54,362 bases of DNA from Puniceicoccaceae bacterium (GTDB lineage Bacteria > Verrucomicrobiota > Verrucomicrobiia > Opitutales > Coraliomargaritaceae), in the NCBI GenBank assembly GCA_017857255.1, contig JAFMDL010000007.1:1-54362 (forward strand), read 5' to 3'. The notes below the pieces were generated by a model that was not told the origin of the DNA, searched no databases, and saw only the letters and a program-made list of their open reading frames with translations. Positions within the stretch are counted from its first letter, which is position 1. Every line of letters begins with the position of its first letter. This document shows, piece by piece, positions 31,427 through 40,262 of the stretch. Both the position numbers and the translations under genes were made by a program.

Positions 31427-34400
31427 TTGCTACTTTCGTCCGTCAAAAAATTTCTATCGATCGCAATACTCGCTTCATTCAGCTTGGTTTCTAATATTCA
31501 AGCACAAGATGCGAGTCAGCTCGGTTTCTCAGATCTACAAGCTCAAGCCAACGCACTCGTTGAGCAAGGGCAACTGCTCGAGGCAATGCCCTTGCTTGAA
31601 GAATTAATCCAGCGTGTCGAAGCAATCAATGACTCCGAGATAAAGCTCGATTTTCCAATTTTCTTGCTTGGCACTGCTCATATTCAACGATTCGTGGATA
31701 CCAATCAAGCCTCCGAGTTGAACCAAGCCTTACAGTGGTACGAGAAACTCGAGAAAGAATACCCAAACAGCCCAAAAATCAAAGATGCGGTCATCAAAAA
31801 AATAGATGTGTTACGCATCTTGAAAAGAGAAGATAATGCAATCGCATTAATGAAACGGGTACTCAATGGCGGCTACTCCTTTCGCATTAATGTAAAGCAA
31901 AAAAGTAAACTGCTTAAAGATCTCACGCAAATCTACTACAACAAAGGTGCATGGAAAGACGGCTTGCCGATTTTTCAGCAACTGATGGATACTTCACGAA
32001 GTTTCGAGGATAAGGCTTGGGCTGCAGCAGCCAGCTTCGAAGCGTATGTCGCCGAAAAACGCCTCGACGAAGCAATGAGGCTCCTGCCCATCTTGGCTAC
32101 CGAATCCGAAGTACGCTATTTACCTCGACTCAATGTAGCGCTACTGAAGACGAGCGATATTATGGTTGGGCAAGCGCGACTGAGCGATGCCGCGATCCTG
32201 CTCAACTTGATCAAAACAACGGACATCATGATCGAGCACAACGAAATGAATGTTGCTCAGAAACAAGCAAAGATTCAATTCAACGCTGATATGGGTCGCA
32301 ACCAAGAGGCGACTGAAAAGCTCAAACAAGAAGTTAAAAACCTAGAAGCCATCCTCATACAGCTGCGCAAGCTTCCAACCCTGCGCAACGAACTACTGGT
32401 ACGTCGCGCTCGTAATTATACCAAAACGGCTCGTCGCTACGAAGCATTCTGGATGTTCCATGACCTGATGGTCGAAAATCCCAATGATCCGCAAACAGAA
32501 TTCTTCACCTACGCCACTTTTTCCAACGCTCTACAGCTCAATAAAAAGAATACTGCGATTGAAGTCGGTAAAGCCTATCGCAAGCAATTTCCTCGAGGCG
32601 ACTTCTACTCAGATATCAGTATTGCGCTCGTTAGCACCTTGAAAGATAGCGGCGATAAGAGCGAATATGTACAAATAGCTAAAGACTTCCTCGACACTCA
32701 CCCGTTGGACGCAGTCTCCAGTAACATGCTGTCGCTCTGGGTCAGCCACTACATGGGCAGTAATCAATTTGAAACAATTATTACACAAACGACTGAGTGG
32801 CTCAAACTACATAATAGGCCAATCTTCGAAGACGGGCTTTATTACTGGCGTGGCCTTTCTGGACTGCAAATAGGCGATTATAGCACTGCTATAGCCAACT
32901 TTACGAATCTCCTAAACAGATACCCAACCAGTATTTACGCAGAAGATTGCCTACTGCGTAAAGGTGCTTCCCAATTCTATGCACAAGACTTTGAGGCTGC
33001 ACGAAAAACACTCTACAGTTACACAGAAAAGTACTCTCGAGGCACTGCGCTCGACCAAGCATACTATTTCCTAGGCGAAATCGAGAACCTCTCGGGTGAC
33101 TCCGAACTAGCCCTAAAGCACTTCAAATACGCCGACGAGATTACCACTCTTCAAGACATTCACGATGGCTGCGCATTTAGTATCGGCACAATCTATGAGA
33201 ACTTGCAGCGCTACGAAGAAATGGCTACTAATTTTAAGTCATACACGAATCGCTTCGCTGAAAAAGGCCGCATGACCGATGCGATCTTCCAACTCGGCCG
33301 AGCATACGAGTTTCTCCGACGCCCCAACGATATGCTTGCGCTCTATCGTAAATATATTGAGAAATTCGTCGATGATTCAAGCAACTCCGGTGTCGATGTA
33401 TTGATTGAAGGGTACACTGAAAAATATAATCTCAACAAGGCCACACTGAAAAAGACTGTTGAATTCCTTGATCGACTGGAAAACGACATCGATTTCCGCA
33501 CTCTAATCGTCACCGACCGCGGATACTTATTTGAATACTTTTACGTCAACACTGACCTAGATCAAACGCTCTACAACCGCCTTCGTAACCATCCACAATT
33601 TGGCGAGTGGCTCGTCAAAGACCTTACCCCTATCAATGAGGTCACTTCCATCTACCGCAAACAACTCGCAGACTACCCGAATGAAACGCCTGAAACGTTT
33701 TTCCGTGCGCACTTATCTAAAGTCAAAGTAGCCAATCAACGTGTCGGCGAAGCACGCATGCTCATGGGGCTGTATCGGAGCGATGTCACACTCGTTCCCA
33801 GCGAACCATATGACACTGAATTCGTCAATGAAGTCAGCCCCCGCGTAATGCTTTATATCGCAGACTATTCACGCACTGATAAACTAAACTTTGCTGTCGA
33901 AGTGTGGAATGCTTTACTCACCAAATATCCGGATGATGACGGCGCAATTGTAGCCTATTTGCGCCTCGCTGACGTCAGTGAGCAACGTGGTGACAAGTCT
34001 GGGGCTTTGAACTACCTTAAAGCCATTGAAACTCAATTCCCAGGGACATTACAACTACCAGCAGTCATCCTCAGGCAAGGTGAGCTACTCACTGCAATGG
34101 GCCGCGGCGATGACGCTCGCAAGCGCTACCAATATATACTGCGTGTGCCCGACTGGCGAGGTATTGTCCATGCACAAGCGCTCTTTCAAACTGGAGAATC
34201 TTACATGACTGAAAAGAAATACGCTGAAGCCCACGGCTTCTTTGAGCGCACTTTCCTCGGCTATTCCCAATTCAGTGAGTTGTGCGCCCGCGCTTACCTC
34301 GCAGATGCTGAAGTACTGCTCAGCCTAGACTCCCGATCAGATGCAATTGCCACTTTGAGCGAAGCGGTTGAAACTCTCTCAGCATCAGCATCGCCAGAAC

Positions 34401-34465
34401 TAATGGCACCCATTCAAGCTAAACTGGAAGCCCTAAAGCCAGCCATTCCTTCGCCTCAGTCATAA
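31427..34465 (+). CDS. Large secreted TPR protein
   Basis: 1,012 residues from TTG 31427. Signal peptide (VKKFLSIAILASFSLVSNIQAQDA). Almost the whole mature protein is TPR-like helical repeats, for example ALQWYEKLEKEYPNSPKIKDA, AIANFTNLLNRYPTSIYAEDCLLRKG and ALNYLKAIETQFPGTLQLPA. First gene of a same-strand run with a second TPR protein, ExbB, two ExbDs and a VWA-like protein, all within short gaps. Likely a periplasmic scaffold for that energised complex. Function otherwise unknown. Confidence 0.85.
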   Translation: MLLSSVKKFLSIAILASFSLVSNIQAQDASQLGFSDLQAQANALVEQGQLLEAMPLLEELIQRVEAINDSEIKLDFPIFLLGTAHIQRFVDTNQASELNQALQWYEKLEKEYPNSPKIKDAVIKKIDVLRILKREDNAIALMKRVLNGGYSFRINVKQKSKLLKDLTQIYYNKGAWKDGLPIFQQLMDTSRSFEDKAWAAAASFEAYVAEKRLDEAMRLLPILATESEVRYLPRLNVALLKTSDIMVGQARLSDAAILLNLIKTTDIMIEHNEMNVAQKQAKIQFNADMGRNQEATEKLKQEVKNLEAILIQLRKLPTLRNELLVRRARNYTKTARRYEAFWMFHDLMVENPNDPQTEFFTYATFSNALQLNKKNTAIEVGKAYRKQFPRGDFYSDISIALVSTLKDSGDKSEYVQIAKDFLDTHPLDAVSSNMLSLWVSHYMGSNQFETIITQTTEWLKLHNRPIFEDGLYYWRGLSGLQIGDYSTAIANFTNLLNRYPTSIYAEDCLLRKGASQFYAQDFEAARKTLYSYTEKYSRGTALDQAYYFLGEIENLSGDSELALKHFKYADEITTLQDIHDGCAFSIGTIYENLQRYEEMATNFKSYTNRFAEKGRMTDAIFQLGRAYEFLRRPNDMLALYRKYIEKFVDDSSNSGVDVLIEGYTEKYNLNKATLKKTVEFLDRLENDIDFRTLIVTDRGYLFEYFYVNTDLDQTLYNRLRNHPQFGEWLVKDLTPINEVTSIYRKQLADYPNETPETFFRAHLSKVKVANQRVGEARMLMGLYRSDVTLVPSEPYDTEFVNEVSPRVMLYIADYSRTDKLNFAVEVWNALLTKYPDDDGAIVAYLRLADVSEQRGDKSGALNYLKAIETQFPGTLQLPAVILRQGELLTAMGRGDDARKRYQYILRVPDWRGIVHAQALFQTGESYMTEKKYAEAHGFFERTFLGYSQFSELCARAYLADAEVLLSLDSRSDAIATLSEAVETLSASASPELMAPIQAKLEALKPAIPSPQS

Positions 34466-34482
34466 CAGCCAATTACCATCGG

Positions 34483-35598
34483 ATGCGTTACCCTTCAATT
34501 AAAGCCCTACTCTTCACAGTATTGTCCCTCGGCTTCTCGCTCACAGGACTGGCCGACAATCCATACTGGGCTGACTTCGGCGATAAGCCCGTCTACGTCG
34601 AACAGTCCAACGGGCGTGCAACAAACAAACTTAAACTAATCGACTTCAAGGATAACATGCTTGTCACTGAGATGACGCTCGACGGGAACCTTGCAGAAAT
34701 GTCACTTCCGGCCAATGAATCGTTGTTTAAAACGCTGCAATTTAATTTACCTGAAATGCAGAAAGCAAATAATCTGATCCGTAATGACAACTACGCAGGT
34801 GTAGTCAAACTGCTGCGGCCAGTCGTCTATCCGTTGGTCAAATTCAGCCAAGTTCCTGAACTTTTCACCCAACTACATTCGCCCTTACGCACTTTGATTG
34901 ACAGCCTAATTAGCTCAGGACAGCTGTCTGAAGCAGACGATTTACTCAGCCGTATCCCGCTCGATAAAGTCGATATTAAGTACAGCCAACTAGCTATCAA
35001 ATTGATGGGTAGCTACTTTGCCGAAAATGACTACTCCGCAGCGGCAAGAATCGCGCGCAACTTGCCCAAAAGCGGCGATTACACAGCCAACATTACCCAG
35101 GTTGTAAATGCTGCGGACGAACTACGCGGAGCAGGACAATATGATGCAGTTATTCCATTGTACCGCGAAATTGAAAAATCCGTGCCCGATGCCATGCGTA
35201 AAAACATGCGAATGTGGCTCGCCTATAGTTTGGTTCTAGCAAACCGAGTGGATGAAGCCTCTCCGATAATCGACGACATGCAAGAACCAGAGAGTAAGGA
35301 TCAGCTGTTCTCCCTGTATAAGCTATTGCAAGGGTCGCGCGAACACCGCAACGGTCGCTACGATGATGCGCTAGACGTTCTGACCCGAGGCTTTGTACGT
35401 GCTCAGACCTCCTATGTTTGGGTACCAGAAATGCTCTACCTCATCGGCGATTGCTACGAACAAGCTGAAGATACCATTGCCGCAAAAAATGTCTGGTCTG
35501 AAATCACCGTACTCTACCCCAACTCACCATGGGCAACTCGTGCCGCTGAATCACTCAGTCAACTACCAACGTCGAACCCCCTTCCCGTCGCTAATTAA
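34483..35598 (+). CDS. Second secreted TPR-like protein of the Exb cluster
   Basis: 371 residues from ATG 34483, only 17 nt after the preceding gene. Signal peptide MRYPSIKALLFTVLSLGFSLTGLADN. TPR-like units such as LLSRIPLDKVDIKYSQLAIKLMGSYFAENDY and YLIGDCYEQAEDTIAAKNVWSEITVLYPNSPWATRAAESL. Expected periplasmic partner of the 1,012-residue protein. Confidence 0.8.
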   Translation: MRYPSIKALLFTVLSLGFSLTGLADNPYWADFGDKPVYVEQSNGRATNKLKLIDFKDNMLVTEMTLDGNLAEMSLPANESLFKTLQFNLPEMQKANNLIRNDNYAGVVKLLRPVVYPLVKFSQVPELFTQLHSPLRTLIDSLISSGQLSEADDLLSRIPLDKVDIKYSQLAIKLMGSYFAENDYSAAARIARNLPKSGDYTANITQVVNAADELRGAGQYDAVIPLYREIEKSVPDAMRKNMRMWLAYSLVLANRVDEASPIIDDMQEPESKDQLFSLYKLLQGSREHRNGRYDDALDVLTRGFVRAQTSYVWVPEMLYLIGDCYEQAEDTIAAKNVWSEITVLYPNSPWATRAAESLSQLPTSNPLPVAN

Positions 35599-35649
35599 TC
35601 TGAAATTTCACAAAACAAACTCAACCAACAGTCTTTACCAACAAACGTC

Positions 35650-36426
35650 ATGAAAATATCAAAATTCCGCCTCCTTCCTTCAATTGCTGCGCTTGCACTG
35701 TTTGCCATCGCCACGCAATGGACACTGACCACCTCACTAAGTGCGCAAACAGAGCCTGCCGCCGAAGACGCTGAAGTCGTTGCAGTTGACGATAGTAAGT
35801 CACTCATCGATATGTATAGTGCCGGTGGTTGGGCAATGTACCCGCTCACCCTTCTTTCAATTGCAGGATTCGGCCTAATCGTGTATAACTTCATGGCCGT
35901 CAAACCGGGCCCTATCTTGCAGTCTGAAGTCGTCCCACAATTGGAGGAAGCCCTCCAAGCACTCGATATTGGCAAAGCAAAATCAATCTGCGATGAAAAC
36001 CCTGCGCCGACTACCAACATTATTGGCGCTGGATTGGCCCGTGTAGACTTAGATCACTATAATGCAGAGCAGGTTAAAGAAGCGGTCGAAGAAGCATCTG
36101 CTGAAGAACTAGCTGACCCGTTTGTATTAATTAACTACCTCTCTGTGATTGGTTCCTTATCGCCAATGGTCGGCCTACTCGGAACCGTTTCTGGTATGGT
36201 TAAAGCATTCAATGTGATCGAAGCTGAAGGAGCCGGTAGTGCACAAGCCCTCGCGGGTAACATCTCGGAAGCCTTGATTACCACTGCTTCGGGTATGATT
36301 GTTGGCATCCCTGCCATGTTCTTTTTCTTCTTCTTTAAGAATAAATACGGTAAAATCACATCACGTGTTGGTCGAATTGTCGGTGACCTTCAATTCACCA
36401 TTAACACCGCACTCACCAAACGCTAA
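35650..36426 (+). CDS. exbB: ExbB/TolQ/MotA-type proton channel subunit
   Basis: 258 residues. A cleavable-looking hydrophobic N-terminus (LLPSIAALALFAIATQWTLT) precedes three conserved helices: GGWAMYPLTLLSIAGFGLIVYNFMAV, NYLSVIGSLSPMVGLLGTVSGMVKAF (channel helix) and NISEALITTASGMIVGIPAMFFFFFFKNKYG. Forms the proton-driven inner-membrane motor with ExbD. Directly followed by two exbD genes. Confidence 0.93.
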   Translation: MKISKFRLLPSIAALALFAIATQWTLTTSLSAQTEPAAEDAEVVAVDDSKSLIDMYSAGGWAMYPLTLLSIAGFGLIVYNFMAVKPGPILQSEVVPQLEEALQALDIGKAKSICDENPAPTTNIIGAGLARVDLDHYNAEQVKEAVEEASAEELADPFVLINYLSVIGSLSPMVGLLGTVSGMVKAFNVIEAEGAGSAQALAGNISEALITTASGMIVGIPAMFFFFFFKNKYGKITSRVGRIVGDLQFTINTALTKR

Positions 36427-36458
36427 TTCGCACTGACGCGACTTAATTATTATAACCG

Positions 36459-36863
36459 ATGAAAACTTGGACCCCAGAAGAAGTCGACCCGGAGTTTGAA
36501 CTCACTCCGATGATTGACGTCGTGTTCCTACTCATCGCGTTTTTCATGACATTGATCAGCTTTATCAGTGCCGAGCTCATCGAGCTGAAGCTGCCTGAAG
36601 CAAAGCAAGCAACGGTTGCCGAAGATCCAGGCGAGCGCCAATACATCTCTGTTGATCTTAACGGGGACGCCTTTTATGGTGCCAACCGTATCAGCTATGA
36701 AGCACTTCCAAATGTGCTCAGAGCCACACGTGAGGCGCATCCGACAATCAAGATCTATCTTCGAGCAGATGCAGAGGCCCCTCACCGTCATGTCAATCGC
36801 GTCATGGAGGCCTGCGCACAAGCCGGGATCTATGACCTAATTTTTGCCTCCAATAAGGATTAA
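36459..36863 (+). CDS. exbD: ExbD/TolR-type protein, first copy
   Basis: 134 residues. Short cytoplasmic start, then FELTPMIDVVFLLIAFFMTLISF, in which the Asp of PMIDV is the proton-carrying residue, and a periplasmic domain ending IYLRADAEAPHRHVNRVMEACAQAGIYDLIFAS. Follows exbB by 32 nt and is 3 nt from the second copy. Confidence 0.93.
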   Translation: MKTWTPEEVDPEFELTPMIDVVFLLIAFFMTLISFISAELIELKLPEAKQATVAEDPGERQYISVDLNGDAFYGANRISYEALPNVLRATREAHPTIKIYLRADAEAPHRHVNRVMEACAQAGIYDLIFASNKD

Positions 36864-36866
36864 GCT

Positions 36867-37301
36867 ATGGCTGTTGTTAACAAAGTTTTACAATCCGAAG
36901 ATAAAGTCGACATCACACCAATGATCGATGTGGTTTTCTTATTGCTGATTTACTTTATGTTTCTGCCCCTCCAACAAGAGGCAGACATCGGTATCAAGCT
37001 ACCAAGCCAGACGCCTCCTTCGGATAATATCGAGCTACCCAGCGAACATATTATTGAGATCTTCCCGAATGGACTGATCTTACTCAACGGTGCTCCCATG
37101 GACTCCTCAGACGATCGAGTTATGGCTCGCCTATCCACCACACTCACACGACTGCGGATGTCCTCAGATCGCTTGGGTGCTGATACTGTGGTGAAAATTC
37201 AGGCCGATCCGGACTCCCCCCACAAGCGCTCAATCGACGTACTTAATGCATGCTCCAAAGCAGAGATCTCCAAAGTCTCTTTCGCCGCCTATGCATTATA
37301 A
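36867..37301 (+). CDS. exbD: ExbD/TolR-type protein, second copy
   Basis: 144 residues. DITPMIDVVFLLLIYFMFLPL carries the proton-relay Asp; the periplasmic domain ends VKIQADPDSPHKRSIDVLNACSKAEISKVSFAAYAL. The two ExbD copies differ enough to form a heteromeric complex with the single ExbB. Confidence 0.93.
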   Translation: MAVVNKVLQSEDKVDITPMIDVVFLLLIYFMFLPLQQEADIGIKLPSQTPPSDNIELPSEHIIEIFPNGLILLNGAPMDSSDDRVMARLSTTLTRLRMSSDRLGADTVVKIQADPDSPHKRSIDVLNACSKAEISKVSFAAYAL

Positions 37302-37503
37302 CAGGGGTATTTAATTAAAAATATGTCTAGCGTTTCAGTACCCTTGCGAATCTTAATAGTAGCACAGAGGGTTTAATTATTCGGTATATTCATAAGAAAA
37401 TATTTGTATTGCATTAATTATGTAAATATTTACAACATATTAATACTTTTTATATAACCGGTCACCTACAGCAGGGACTGGCCTATTTTTACCGCAACTT
37501 AAG
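37302..37503. promoter_or_regulatory. AT-rich gap with a 14-bp palindrome before the VWA-like gene
   Basis: A perfect palindrome TGTAAATATTTACA lies at 37421-37434 in a very AT-rich stretch. It could be an operator or promoter element for the gene at 37504, but there is no supporting evidence beyond position. Confidence 0.35.
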
Positions 37504-38886
37504 ATGCTCCCATCAACTAAGAAGAAAAAAATAAATTCACTACTGATGAAAGTCATCATCATCAGCGTGGGATTGCACGTCATCGTTGGCTTTATCGCTG
37601 GCATCATTAAGGTCGCGACGATTATCGCTCAGCCAGATGCACAATTCGAAGTGCCGCCAGCTGTAGTTGAAGAGGAGTTGCCCGTTCCAGTGAATACGGA
37701 GATCCAACTTCAAAAGCCGATACCCCCTCAAATAAAAAGCCTATCAGCTTACAAAGTGGGTGAAGTCAGAGTTTCCAAAGTCTCCGTTGTTTTACCAAAC
37801 ATGGGGCAAAACTTCACCGTCAGTGCGGGCCTAGGCAGTGGAAATGGCAGTGGTGGCCTGCTGGGTCGCAGCATTTCCGACAGCATTGCTATCGGAATGT
37901 CAGATGTCAGCGTCTTTGGTCTCAAAACACGTGCTGAACGCATCCTCTTCGTAATTGATACCCACGCCCAAATGGTCAACGATAAAAAAGGAGGGCTTAA
38001 TAGCTACCAAGTGATCAAAGATGAAATCACAGATATGGTAGGTAATCTCTCTGCAGGAACGCTGTTTAATGTCATGCTACATGACCGCACAAAAACAGTT
38101 TTCTTCAAGCCTCAGCTTATTTCTGCAGGTGCTGATGTACATCAAGAATTGATGCAATGGATCAGTCCGATCAATGCCAGTGCTGAAAATATAGGCTTAC
38201 AAACGAATCGACTAGCCCGAAAGAACCCACTTAAAACACTTAAAGATGAAGAAGTACATCTTGCTCTAGAACGCGGTCTCTTACCAGGCAATGAGACTGG
38301 TTTCATAACGCAGACAGTGCTTGAGCAAAACGTCGATTCGATTTTCTTAATCACTGGATTTCACCGTGGTTTTGAAGACATGTATCGAGATCTTAATATA
38401 CACGAGGAAGCCGAGTGGCAGCGTAAAATATCGAGCCCTAACTATCAAAAAAAACTTGCAGCACATTTTAAAGAAATCCCCCAAATGAAACTTCGTATTC
38501 AGGCCACACTGGCGAAGTTAAATGAAGAGCGCAAAGCCAATGGCCAACCACCACAAATCCTAAAAGAACGCTGGATCTATGAAGACGTAGAAACATTAAA
38601 TCTCAAATGGGTGGCGCCACACCCAGGACACAAACCAAGTATCAAGATGCCTGAAAGTGACGTGATTGCATACTTCCGCAAACTAGTTGATCAACTGTAC
38701 ACCATTCATGATAAGGAAGTACCATCCATCAACGTGCTGCTTTTTCTCGCAAAGGATGAGGAGCTATCCAAAGAGTGGCAGCACGAATTAAACACCTACG
38801 TGAGATTCTTCCGCGGTAAAGATCGCATAATCCGCGGACAAGAAGAAATCCAAAACGCACGCAGCTCAAAAGAGGTCAAGAATTAG
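37504..38886 (+). CDS. Membrane-anchored VWA-like protein of the Exb cluster
   Basis: 460 residues from ATG 37504. A basic N-terminus and one membrane helix (VIIISVGLHVIVGFIAGIIKVATII, about residues 17-41), then a Pro/Val-rich TonB-like stretch (EEELPVPVNTEIQLQKPIPPQIK), a Gly-rich linker, and a domain beginning AERILFVIDTHAQMVNDKKGG. The latter looks like a von Willebrand A fold, but the MIDAS D-x-S-x-S is replaced by D-T-H-A-Q. It occupies the place a TonB would take after ExbB/ExbD/ExbD. Confidence 0.65.
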   Translation: MLPSTKKKKINSLLMKVIIISVGLHVIVGFIAGIIKVATIIAQPDAQFEVPPAVVEEELPVPVNTEIQLQKPIPPQIKSLSAYKVGEVRVSKVSVVLPNMGQNFTVSAGLGSGNGSGGLLGRSISDSIAIGMSDVSVFGLKTRAERILFVIDTHAQMVNDKKGGLNSYQVIKDEITDMVGNLSAGTLFNVMLHDRTKTVFFKPQLISAGADVHQELMQWISPINASAENIGLQTNRLARKNPLKTLKDEEVHLALERGLLPGNETGFITQTVLEQNVDSIFLITGFHRGFEDMYRDLNIHEEAEWQRKISSPNYQKKLAAHFKEIPQMKLRIQATLAKLNEERKANGQPPQILKERWIYEDVETLNLKWVAPHPGHKPSIKMPESDVIAYFRKLVDQLYTIHDKEVPSINVLLFLAKDEELSKEWQHELNTYVRFFRGKDRIIRGQEEIQNARSSKEVKN

Positions 38887-39203
38887 TAGCTCAGAGCCAA
38901 ATCGTTGTCAGCAAGAGCTAATACGCCTTCCTCAATGACCTATTTAAGCGTTGGGATACCCTACTCATTCCGGCTAAGTAAGAGGAGCCAAAAGTATACC
39001 AAAACGCTTTGAGCAGACAAGATTCCGAGTTTAACTAACCTCTAATTAAAACCAAATGAGAGATTTTTTTTCATAAAATCCATGATGAACTGATTTATAG
39101 GACATTAGATACTGCCCTTCGCAAAATCGTCCATACATTTGCAATTCCGATATTTGCAATTCCGATCCCAGCATTTATTGAATTAGCCTTTGATCCGTTG
39201 GAT
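38887..39203. other. Intergenic stretch with a short tandem repeat and a hairpin
   Basis: No gene seen. Contains TTTGCAATTCCGAT twice in tandem (39138-39151, 39153-39166) and the hairpin TTTGATCC-gtt-GGATCAAA (39189-39207), which touches the HU terminator. Marks the left edge of the AT-rich module. Confidence 0.55.
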
Positions 39204-39238
39204 CAAAAAAAGGCTCCACGCGTTAGCGTGAAGCCTTC
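39204..39238 (-). terminator. Rho-independent terminator of the HU-like gene
   Basis: On the minus strand the stem AAGGCTTCACGC pairs with GCGTGGAGCCTT (one mismatch), followed by a run of T. Confidence 0.88.
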
Positions 39239-39267
39239 AAAATAATGTATCTAACTGGAATTAACCG

Positions 39268-39591
39268 TTACAGCTTAGCAGAAATCGATGGCGCAGCCTT
39301 GAAAGAAATTTTCTTCTTCGCCTTCACATTCACAGTTGAGCCATCAAGTGGATTACGGCCTTTGCGTGGAGCCGAAGCACCCACATAAAAATTACCAACA
39401 CCGGGTAGTGGTGCTACAACAGAGGGCTTTACAGACGATTCACCCTTTTTAGGCTTTTTAATTGCTTTAGCTGCCTTTTTAAGAGCTTTCAAGTAAACGG
39501 CTCCAACTGCATCTAGAGTGCGTGTTGCTTCTGCTTTACTTTCTAAACCAAGCTCCTGTTGGAGCGCTTCTACGAGTTCATTCTTAGTCAT
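39268..39591 (-). CDS. HU/IHF-family DNA-binding protein
   Basis: 107 residues (MTKNELVEALQQELGLESKAEATRTLDAV). Helical dimerisation part followed by the DNA-binding arm VVAPLPGVGNFYVGASAPRKGRNPLDGS and a Lys-rich end. Slightly longer than HU because of an insert (KKPKKGESSVKP). Nucleoid protein; HU/IHF proteins commonly assist origin opening, so its place next to the proposed origin may be functional (inference). Confidence 0.92.
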   Translation of the reverse strand: MTKNELVEALQQELGLESKAEATRTLDAVGAVYLKALKKAAKAIKKPKKGESSVKPSVVAPLPGVGNFYVGASAPRKGRNPLDGSTVNVKAKKKISFKAAPSISAKL

Positions 39592-40262
39592 AATGGTATT
39601 TTATCTGGTTGAGGTCACCGCACACGCGGTAACAGTAGACCCCTAAACTTAGGTACATTTAACTAAATACCAAGCATTTAAAGGCCGAATCTACTAAAAT
39701 TTGCGAAATGCATCAGCATGACTTTAACCATCAATAAATGCTCCATAAATAGGAATCTATCGAAGCACTACACCTTTATAATTCAAATCAATTTAAGTCG
39801 ATCAATGAACAAATAATAACGAACTTAGATTAGGTTAATCATAACTAAAATAAATCACATCATGGAGTCCACCGGATGCACACTCCATTGGTACTCAAAT
39901 TAATTTCAGACTCGAGTCCAGAGATAGTGCAAATTCAGCATAAAACCTTGGGCTAAGGTGCAGATTCAACATAATATTTATTCCTACAGTGCAATCCTAG
40001 CATAGTTTCAGATTACAAAGATACTTCACTCAAACAAGATACTGTATACCCGAGGATTTTTATAGATTTCATTAATCGTTAACTAAGTCGAAAGCCGCCC
40101 AATAGTGAAAACTTAACATTAATTCATCTATAATAGTGCACACTCAACGCTGAAATAATCAACATCCGTTGTATACCAATCACTTACAATACTTATTTAT
40201 TCTTGTTGTTTTCTCTCATTTAAGAACTATCGGGTACGAACTAAATTATTCAAATCTGCACA
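39592..40262 (+). repeat. Iteron family A, first array, upstream of repA
   Basis: Non-coding. Copies of approximately AGTGCAnAnTCAACAT begin at about 39926, 39957, 39988, 40104 and 40135, with a weaker one near 39875. Core-to-core spacing is 31, 31, 116 and 31 bp, i.e. phased at about three helical turns. Examples: AGTGCAAATTCAGCAT, GGTGCAGATTCAACAT, AGTGCACACTCAACGC. Likely binding sites of the initiator gene that follows, for autoregulation or as part of the origin. Confidence 0.75.
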
